Source of the DNA: Hemerocallis citrina
Taxonomy: Eukaryota; Streptophyta; Magnoliopsida; Asparagales; Asphodelaceae
Reading direction: 5' to 3'
Assembly (NCBI GenBank): GCA_017893485.1
Contig: CM030360.1
Span: 10,094,597 to 10,158,596, forward strand
DNA length: 64,000 bases
Shown: piece by piece, positions 56,866 to 64,000 of the stretch
Numbering within the stretch: the stretch's first letter is position 1
Layout of the letters: each line of letters opens with the position of its first letter
Translations under genes and position numbers: made by a program
Notes under the pieces: generated by a model
Told to the model about the DNA's origin: nothing
Seen by the model: only the letters and a program-made list of their open reading frames with translations
Databases searched by the model: none

Positions 56866-58995
56866 CTAGGGCCCTGGACCCTGAATGGGCCCCGCCAATG
56901 CCCTCATGAAGTTCTTGCAGGGCATAGTCGGCTTGCCCGGGGAGAGGCACCTCAGGTAAGGCCGACCGTCCACCTGGATGAAGGAGTCCTCGGGGAGGAG
57001 TCCGTCCCTTAAAAATACGATGAGGGGTCTCATCCAGTCGTCTCCGAGGATGACGGGCAATGTCTCTATAGAGTCGGGAATTTCGTCCTCTATGCTCGGC
57101 TTCAGAAGGACTTCTATCAGTACGGTCTGCTCGAGACCTTGAAGGGAAGAGGAGGCCAATTTGGATAGGGCGTCGGCCTGAGCATTTTCTTCTCGGGGGA
57201 TTCTTTGGATGAGGGCCTCTTCAAACAGTGCCATGAGGCTCTTGACTTTGGCTAAGTATTTAACCATCCTGTCATCACGCGTCTCATATTCGCCGAGGAC
57301 CTGATTGACGACCAGCTGGGAGTCGCTAAAGATTCGGAGGCGTTGCGCCCCTGCATTTCGGGCCATTCCAAGGCCGACTATGAGCGCCTCGTATTCAGCT
57401 TTGTTGTTCGAGGCTTTAAAGTTTATACGGAGGGAGTATTGGAGGATGAAGTCATCTGGGCCTGCCAGGATGACCCCTGCCCCGCTTCCCTCGTTGCAGG
57501 AGGATCCGTCAACATAAACCGACCAGACGGGTGGTCCCTTTACTGTTTGGCTGGATTCGGGGATAGTACTCTCAACTATGAATTTGGCTAGCGCCTGAGC
57601 CTTAATCGCGGTCCGAGGCTGATAAGTTATATCGTGTTGGCTCAGCTCGATTGACCACTTTATAAGACGACCCGAAGTTTCGAGCTTGTGGAGGACCTGC
57701 TTTAACTGCTGGTCGGTAAGAACGACCACCGAATGGGACTGGAAGTACGGGCGAAGCTTTCTCGCAGCCATCACCAGGGCATAGGCCATTTTCTCTATCC
57801 TCGAATATCGGAGCTTCGCGTCCTGAAGCACTTTGCTTACATAATAGATGGGCTTCTGAGCCCTATCTTCTTTTCTGACTAAAACCACACTAAGGGTCTG
57901 CTCGGAGGCTGCCAGGTAGAGGTAGAGTGGTTCGCCAGGTATTGGTTTGCTGAGAAGAGGTGGATTGACGAGGTAAGCCTTGAGCTGGTCGAAGGACTCC
58001 TGTTGCTGCTGTCCCCACTCAAATCCTTTAGCCCCCCTGAGGGCTTTGAAGAACGGGAGGCATTTTTCCCCGGACTTTGACAGAAAGTGCCCTATGGCAG
58101 CTAGGCGACCCGTCAAACTTTGGACTTCTTTTACATTTCTGGGTGGGGCCATGTCTAATATGGCCTTGATCTTCTCAGGGTTTGCTTCGATTCCTCGTTG
58201 GCTGACCATGAAGCTGAGGAACTTTTCCGACGAGACACCGAATGCACACTTGTTCGGATTGAGTCTCATATTGTGCCTTCTCAAAATGTCGAACGCCTCT
58301 TGGAGGTCGGTCACATGATCGATGCCTCGAATGCTTTTTACGAGCATATCGTCAACATACACCTCCATATTGCGGCCGATCTGGGCCTGAAAAACCTTGT
58401 TGACGAGGTGTTGATATGTAGCTCCTGCATTCTTCAGACTGAACGGCATGACTCTGTAGCAATAGAGGCCTTGGTCGGTCACAAATGAGGTCTTCGGGAT
58501 ATCCGGAGGGAACATCCTTATCTGATTGTAACCTGAGAAGGCGTCCATGAAGCTGAGGAGCTCATGTCCCGAGGTTCCATCAATCAGAGTGTCAATACTC
58601 GGAAGAGGGAAGGGGTCCTTGGGGCAAGCCTTGTTGAGGTCGGTGAAATCAATACAAATCCTCCAAGTCCCATTGGACTTCTTCACCATTACTACGTTCG
58701 ACAACCACTTAGGATAGTTTACCTCCTGTATGAACCGGGCCTTCAAGAGCTTGTCCACCTCCTCTTTAATAGCGAGCTGGCGCTCGGGGGCGAACTTGCG
58801 CCTCTTATGCTGAACCGGTTTGGACCCCGGATCAACACTTAGGCGGTGGACTAAGAGTTCTTCGGAGATACCGGGCATATCTGCAGCTGACCATGCGAAG
58901 AGGTCTTGGTTCCTTCGGATGCATTGTACAATATCTAAGTATAGGGCGGACGGGAGGGTCTTGCTAACAAAGAACTTGCGGGTCGGCTCCTACTC
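56866..58995 (-). pseudogene. E2 reverse transcriptase and double RNase H
   Basis: Main frame 56866-58878. Reverse transcriptase: RRKFAPERQLAIKEEVDKLL, WRICIDFTDLNKACPKD, LLSFMDAFSGYNQIRM, MPFSLKNAGATYQHLVNKVF and the active site VYVDDMLVKS. First RNase H: PLYLYLAASEQTLSVVLVRK, then LRYSRIEKMAYALVMAARKL. Second RNase H: VWSVYVDGSSCNEGSGAGVI, NNKAEYEALIVGL, RIFSDSQLVVNQV and ENAQADALSKLAS, the extra domain typical of Tat. A TAG at about 58992 blocks translation from the protease, and a one-base frame change near 56940 separates it from the integrase. Confidence 0.93.
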
Positions 58996-59127
58996 AGAGA
59001 AGAGCACTTCCTCCAATTCGTCCACCGGCTCGGACGTTGGTCGAGCAACATCTTGGGGGATTTCCAGAGTTTCTAAGGAGAGGACGGGTCCGAGGGTAAA
59101 GGTCATATAGCACTTGCGGGCCTGCTC

Positions 59128-59658
59128 CTAATTGCCCTTTACCTCCCCCACTCCGGCCCGAGTGGGAAACTTCATTTTGAGGTGGTAGGCCGAGGGAACT
59201 GCTTCCAAAGCCGCTAAGCCGGGTCGGCCTAGGATGACATTATATACTGCAGGAACGTCTACGACCATAAAGTCCATCAACTCCGTTCGGGTAGTAGGAG
59301 TTTTGCCAGCAGTTACGTCGAGGGTAATCACCCCTTCAATAGTCACTGGCACTCCCGTGAATCCATGGAGCGTGTAGCCGGCGGGCTTGAGTCTATCTCG
59401 GGAAAGCTTTAGGCCTTTAAAAGCGGCGAGAAAGAGGATGTTTACGGAGCTGCCGTTATCTACTAGGATCCTCTCCACTTTGAAATTCGCCATGTGGAGG
59501 CTAATGATGAGTGCGTCACAATGTGGGGTGCGAACTCCTTCAAGATCTTCGTCGGAGAATGTGACAGGCACTCCGAGGCCTTTGGGAGGAGGGGTGGTCT
59601 GGACCGAATTGACTTCTCTAAAAAATGCCTTCCGAGAGGAGTTTGAGGAGCCCCCCAT
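59128..59658 (-). pseudogene. E2 aspartic protease
   Basis: Contains VERILVDNGSSVNILFL, where the usual DSG/DTG triad reads DNG, and YNVILGRPGLAALEAVPS, the C-terminal ILGRP motif of retroelement proteases. DNGSS is common in this plant lineage, so it may not be inactivating. The frame stops at about 59128 (TAG in GN*EQARKCY), where the polyprotein would normally continue into reverse transcriptase. Confidence 0.85.
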
Positions 59659-59715
59659 TGGGCCCCCATGGATGAGGTGGAGGACTCGCTCTTCCTCAAA
59701 GTCAGGTGTCTCTTC

Positions 59716-61535
59716 TCATTCCGGGCGCTTGTTAGCCCCCCGAGGCGGGGGAGGAAGTTCGGCTCGGTCCTTTCTTACGAACCTGTTCAGTTGCCCCCTC
59801 TGGATAAGGGCTTCTATCTCATTTTTCAAGGCGCGACAATCATTGGTGTCATGCCCATGGTCCCGGTGGTAACGACACCATTTCTCTTTATCTCTTCTCT
59901 TGGCGGGGGTATTCATCCTCGGAGCAGGAGGTATGATCCCTTCCTTTTCAACTTCCATCAGAATGGTTGAGATGTTAGTGGTGAGGGGAGTGAACTTCTC
60001 AAATCTGGGGGGAGGTCGGCGCTGGCCGGCATTATCCTTCTGGAGCTTCTTGGCTCCTTCCTCTTCTGTTCCCTTTCTTTTAAATCCGGAGGAAGACCCC
60101 TCCCAGTTGGGTCGCTGCTCGGCCTCTTCGGCCCTGATGTACTTTTCACTATGAAGGAGGAGGTCAGAGAAGTTCTGTGGAGGCTTCTTGGCGAGGGAGG
60201 AGCGGAGGTTGGAATTGAGGACATTAGATTGAAATGCTGCTGCAGCAACCGACTGGTCGAGGGATGCTATGGACCTGGCTTCAGCTGTGAACCTCTTTAC
60301 ATAGTCTCTCAACTTCTCACCTTTCTTCTGGTGGAGGTGCAATAGCGAGATGCTGGTTTTCTCAGCTCTACGGCTGCTTACGAAATGGGTAACGAAAAGG
60401 GTCTCGAACTGCTCGAAAGAGAATATTGAGGAAGGGGCAAGGCGAGAGTACCATTCTCGAGCTGGGCCCTTAAGAGTTGCGGGGAAGGTTTTGCAGAGGA
60501 GGGCATCGGAAGCTTGATGGAGGAGCATCAGGGTCTTAAAACTTTCGATGTGATCAACAGGGTCGGTCTCCCCCGAGTAATTCTCAAATTGGGGAGGTTT
60601 AAAACCGAACGGCACCGGTGTGTCGATTATGGTTCGGGAGAAAGGAGGTCTGCTAGGACGAAGGGTCCTCCCTCTAAGTTCTTCTTCTCGGTCCAGCTGA
60701 CCCAATCGCCTCTCCACTTCGTGAAGACGGCGGTACATAGCGCCGTCCCTTCGACGGTAATCGGCCGAGCCCCTAGACTCGTCTTCGTAGGAGGGAGAGC
60801 GGGGGCTCCGACGACGGTAGCTTCTGGATCTGCGAGGACTTGGTTCATGCCTGGAGTTGTTGGGAAGAGGGGATGGGGACCGTCGTCGAGGACTTTGCTC
60901 TGGAGGAGGAGAGGGGGATCGTCGGCGAGGGCTTCGGACCGAAGGAGGAGAAGGGGCATTCGGCTCATTAGGGTTCCGACGGAGATTAAGAGCCTGCAGG
61001 ACGGTCGCTTGGAACTGCTGGAACTCGGCACGGGTGATGGGTGCCTCATTGTTCCTAGGCTGTTGCCGACCCGCGGGGGAGTATGGTCTTCTTCTGTGAT
61101 TCTCGGGTGACTCTCTACGTCCCCTCCTGGCAGGGGACCTTTTGTGTTCTCGGTGGCGAGGAGACCGCTCATCTGGACGGTGTTGGCGGGAGGTTCCCTC
61201 TCGGGCCCGCTTTTCATCCAGGTGGCAGCGCAGATCATCCTCTTTCTGGCGATTGAGGATGGTGTTGTGGTGACCGGAGGCTCGGGGATGATGGGAGGCC
61301 ATGGAGTCCGAAGAGGCGTTGTGAATGGAGACGTGGTCCTGGTGAAGAGGCTGTTTCTGAGGGTTAGGACCCTTTGGAGGCGGCTGATTAGGAGGAGGAA
61401 GGTCCTGCTGGAGCGGGTCTTCCGTTGCAGGGGGAAGTTGCCCTTGTTGTTGAGCGGGATTAGGGGGACTTCTTGCTGCTGATCGGGGTTGGGTCCTCGG
61501 TTGGACCCTCTTGATCTGACTTTCCGAGGAGGCAT
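59716..61535 (-). pseudogene. E2 gag
   Basis: Probable start MPPRKVRSRGSNRG at 61535, with a frame change near 61300-61450; the main frame is 59716-61302. An Arg/Ser/Pro-rich region (SPRRRSPSPPPEQSPRRRS) is followed by the gag domain (DPVDHIESFKTLMLLHQASD, REWYSRLAPSSIFSFEQFE, VTHFVSSRRAEKTS) and the knuckle WCRYHRDHGHDTNDCRALK. Very similar to the E1 gag over its whole length. Confidence 0.9.
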
Positions 61536-61585
61536 GGCTGGAGAAGATCTGTTCACCGGGAAGAGGAGAGGTTTCTATTTGTTAG

Positions 61586-61605
61586 TCTCCTACAGACGGC
61601 ACCAA
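61586..61605 (-). other. E2 primer-binding site
   Basis: Minus-strand TTGGTGCCGTCTGTAGGAGA follows the 5' LTR by a few bases. It differs from E1 (TGGCGCC) at the fourth base. Confidence 0.65.
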
Positions 61606-61607
61606 TC

Positions 61608-62202
61608 TGTTGCCGCTAAATTTGGTGTGGGGGCAAACAGATAGTATTTGTGGATTCTTAGGGAAACTGAATAGTAAACCGGTATACCTGTTCCGTCGGG
61701 GTAGGATCGTCGCTCCCGCCGTGGACCTGCAAAAAGTGCGAGACACCGGGGTTGTTCCCGGCAACGCACCCTCCGACGCTCAAGTCAGTAACCAGAAATG
61801 ATTATGAAAGAGCGCAAAAACTGGAGAGAGATTGATTACCTCTTAATGGAGATGGATGGGGGGTATTTATAGGCGTCTTTAGGAACAGATTAGGCATGTA
61901 ATTCCTGTGTATAGATAAGGAATGTAATCCCTAATTCCCAGTGAAAGGATAGATATGAATGAGGGCCGTTGATTAATATTAATCAGAAACCCTAATTCTA
62001 TCCTGCTGGACCGGGTTTGTTGCGGGTTGGAACCCGCACCCAATTGAGGTGGATCCGTTCGCGGGTTAATGGCTCTTTGGGGGGGGAGACCCAGTACCCG
62101 CTTCAGACCTGCTTGTAGGTGAAATTACCGTTTTACCCCTGGGCTTCAGGATTCGTGTCCAATTTGGACGGTCTTGATTAAACCCCATTTTTAGCCACAT
62201 CA
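61608..62202 (-). repeat. E2 5' LTR
   Basis: 595 bp, same ends as 45829-46423. Minus-strand TATA box near 61860-61875. Followed by the TATAC duplication at 62203-62207. Confidence 0.93.
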
Positions 62203-62813
62203 TATACTATACTATAAATAATTTGTCTAATAAATTGTATAAAATTTTCCGAGCAGGAGCAGGGGTGTTACAAGTAGATGATCTCCTGTCCTTCTCAATT
62301 TTTTTTGAACAAAACCTATAGATTTAGGCCTATAAAACAAATTATGGGTCCATATTAGGATTTGATATACATTTAATTAAGATTAAATTATAATTAAATT
62401 AACATTTAATTAAGAATCTTAATTAAAACTCATTTTGGGGGTTTAAACGATTACAACCAATCTTCAAATTTCCTATTTCTATTTTTCACATACTTAAATT
62501 TGAACTTCCAACGACTACAAATGCTCTTATAAATAAAAACATGAACAATTGTACGATATGTTGGCACACGTCCAGTTCAATCCATTTAATATACACCGCA
62601 TTTGGTACTAAAATGTGCAGTTATGTGATATTTATAAATAAGTATTTTTTTTCTAAATTAGTCTAAATTTTTTTCCTTTTTGGATTTAAAGGAGACAAAA
62701 GTCTCAAAGCAAAGAAGAGCATCTGTATTTGAAATTTAGATACAAATATGATTTTTTTTTCCGAATCATATCCACATTCATATCCGATTCTGTCTTTCAA
62801 ATGTGGATACTCA

Positions 62814-63120
62814 TCTCTAATATTATAATGAAAGAAAGCCTTAGTGTCATTTGTAAATCTACGAATGTGTGCATTGCACGTGCATAACTAATATGAAGGA
62901 GGTCTCAAGTCGAGTCCTCACAACGTCAGATTTTTTTACTTTATTTCTCTAATATTATAATGGGAGAAAGCCTTAGTGTCATTAGTAAATTTACCAAAGT
63001 GTGCATTGCACGTGCATAACTAATATGAAGGAGGTCTTAGGTCGAGTCCACATAACGTCAGATTTTTTACTTTATTTTTTAAAAATATATTAAATGTGCA
63101 TCACACATGTAAATTATTAT
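62814..63120 (+). mobile_element. Two tandem Helitron-like 5' fragments
   Basis: TCTCTAATATTATAATG starts at 62814 and again at 62946. The two share TGTGCATTGCACGTGCATAA, TAATATGAAGGAGGTCT and AACGTCAGATTTTTT. No CTAG end was seen in either, so they look truncated. Related to the elements at 43031-43517. Confidence 0.6.
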
Positions 63121-63187
63121 CTATCTATCTATCCATCTATTTATAATATAATATATAATAACTATTATAATGGAAGAGTTGAAGTTG

Positions 63188-64000
63188 TAAATCTGTAACA
63201 CCCCACAAAATAAAATGATTTATTTTGTATTATTAAATAATATAAAATTGGTAAAGTTGACAATTTTGACTATTTTGCACGTGCAACACACGTAGAAAAT
63301 TTTGGATTCTTAAAAATTTATGGTTAATGACTGATTTTCCTCATTTATTAATAATATTTGAATTTTCAGATTTATTTGAAATTATTTGACTATTTTATGA
63401 ATTTCTCAATTTTACACGTGCAAAACACGTGTAAATATATTTTTTGGTGTAAATCTTCAACTTTAAATTTCTGGATACACTCTCCTCTTTATAATTGAGT
63501 ATATTCTAAATTTTTGGATTTTTCTGAATAAAGAAACTATTTTTGTAAATATTTCGAAAGAGATGGGCTTTTATGTAAAAAGCCGTTTGGATCTCAAAAA
63601 AAGAATGAAAACTTGTTTTTACTTATTTTTGGGCTTTCCATGGCCATCCTTGAAAATAAAATCTATTTAAATTTTATTTAGAGTTGATTTGGTAAAGATT
63701 TAAACAAATATGGTGTTTTTTGCAAATATGGAATTTAAGTGGATCTTGTGCAAATATTTTCTTGGAAAGTAAAAGTCAAAAATTTTTAATTGGAAAATAT
63801 AATATTTTTCTTCAAATATTATTTGTGAATTTTCTGGGTTTTTCTGATAATTATTGGACCTATTTGCAAATATTACAAAAAGAGAAACTTTTGTGCAAAA
63901 TTACCACTTTGAGTACAAATCTGAATTTTTTAAATTTCTGCGCTATGCTTGATGTTTGGATAACTCAGTAGTGAGAAGATTTGGTTTTATTTTAATTTAT
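63188..64000 (+). mobile_element. Start of an LTR-like sequence running off the window
   Basis: Begins TGTAACACCCCACAAAATAA, a start common to plant gypsy LTRs, and continues AT-rich to the window edge without coding sequence. The far end cannot be seen. Confidence 0.35.

Larger units (their letters stand above)
45829..62202 (-). mobile_element. E2: Ty3/gypsy retrotransposon of the Tat lineage
   Basis: 16.4 kb on the minus strand, with 595-bp LTRs (45829-46423 and 61608-62202) starting and ending TG/CA and a TATAC duplication (45824-45828 and 62203-62207). From its 5' end (right): primer-binding site, gag, protease, reverse transcriptase with two RNase H domains, and integrase. Then come a long tandem-repeat region, an antisense extra ORF, another repeat block, a polypurine tract and the 3' LTR. 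The second RNase H and the antisense ORF are typical of Tat elements. By eye the LTRs differ at about 13 positions. Stops and frameshifts make pol inactive. Confidence 0.93.
45489..62272. mobile_element. Solo LTR (gypsy type) interrupted by E2
   Basis: Left part 45489-45828 starts TGTAACATCCCG; right part 62208-62272 ends GGGGTGTTACA. Together about 405 bp. Flanks GGTAG (45484-45488) and AGTAG (62273-62277) are a duplication with one mismatch. No internal coding sequence remains. Confidence 0.65.
45205..62526. mobile_element. Degenerate Harbinger-like MITE, outermost layer of a nest
   Basis: Left end TTA then GAGAATTGG (45202-45213); right end AAATGCTC then TTA (62519-62529). If the LTR material at 45489-62272 is removed, sequence on both sides forms GGACGG...CTCCTGTCC, like the palindromes of the MITE at 36144. 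The ends are weak, so this is tentative. Confidence 0.4.

Overview
This is a stretch of plant nuclear DNA, most likely eudicot: spliceosomal GT-AG introns, AT-rich intergenic DNA, plant-type transposable elements of nearly every order, plastid-derived fragments, and remains of conserved plant genes. Host genes occupy only a few hundred bases; most of the window is nested transposons. I could not identify the species.

Left edge (1-1151, minus strand): exons 1-3 of a proteasome beta-3 subunit gene (PBC type) are followed on the same strand by one exon of succinate dehydrogenase subunit 3 (SDH3). With canonical GT-AG junctions the four exons give one uninterrupted 172-codon frame, so this may be a chimeric gene. 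At about 2.2-11.2 kb lies a decayed L1-type LINE, split by a 1.69 kb TG...CA element with a 5-bp target duplication.

12.2-32.6 kb: the first two exons and the end of an ATXR5/ATXR6-type histone H3K27 monomethyltransferase gene flank about 18 kb of insertions. These are a gag-only Ty3/gypsy element (E1, 15795-24043), plastid-derived DNA, and a Ty1/copia element (24406-30032) that holds a hAT-type element. The methyltransferase has a lost zinc ligand, frame breaks and no recognisable middle exons, so it looks like a pseudogene.

33.9-44.8 kb: a Copia-like LTR remnant, then a cluster of one PIF/Harbinger family. It comprises a MITE (36144-36797), a full element (36831-43019) with a Myb-like ORF, a DDE transposase and an intron-containing plant mobile domain (PMD) gene, and another MITE (43848-44516) inside a Stowaway-like element. 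Two Helitron-like elements sit head to tail at 43031-43517. Members of the family carry many short palindromes around ACAACATGT. The PMD-carrying Harbinger is my best candidate for something little described.

45.2-62.5 kb: a nest. A degenerate Harbinger-like MITE holds a solo LTR, which holds a 16.4 kb Ty3/gypsy element of the Tat lineage (E2, 45829-62202, minus strand). E2 has gag, protease, reverse transcriptase, two RNase H domains and integrase, all with inactivating lesions. Between pol and its 3' LTR it has an antisense intron-containing extra ORF and several tandem arrays, one organised as a 453-bp higher-order repeat. E1 and E2 share gag, LTR and polypurine-tract sequence and repeat monomers, so E1 probably depended on E2-like partners. 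The last 1.5 kb is AT-rich DNA with Helitron fragments and the start of another LTR-like sequence.
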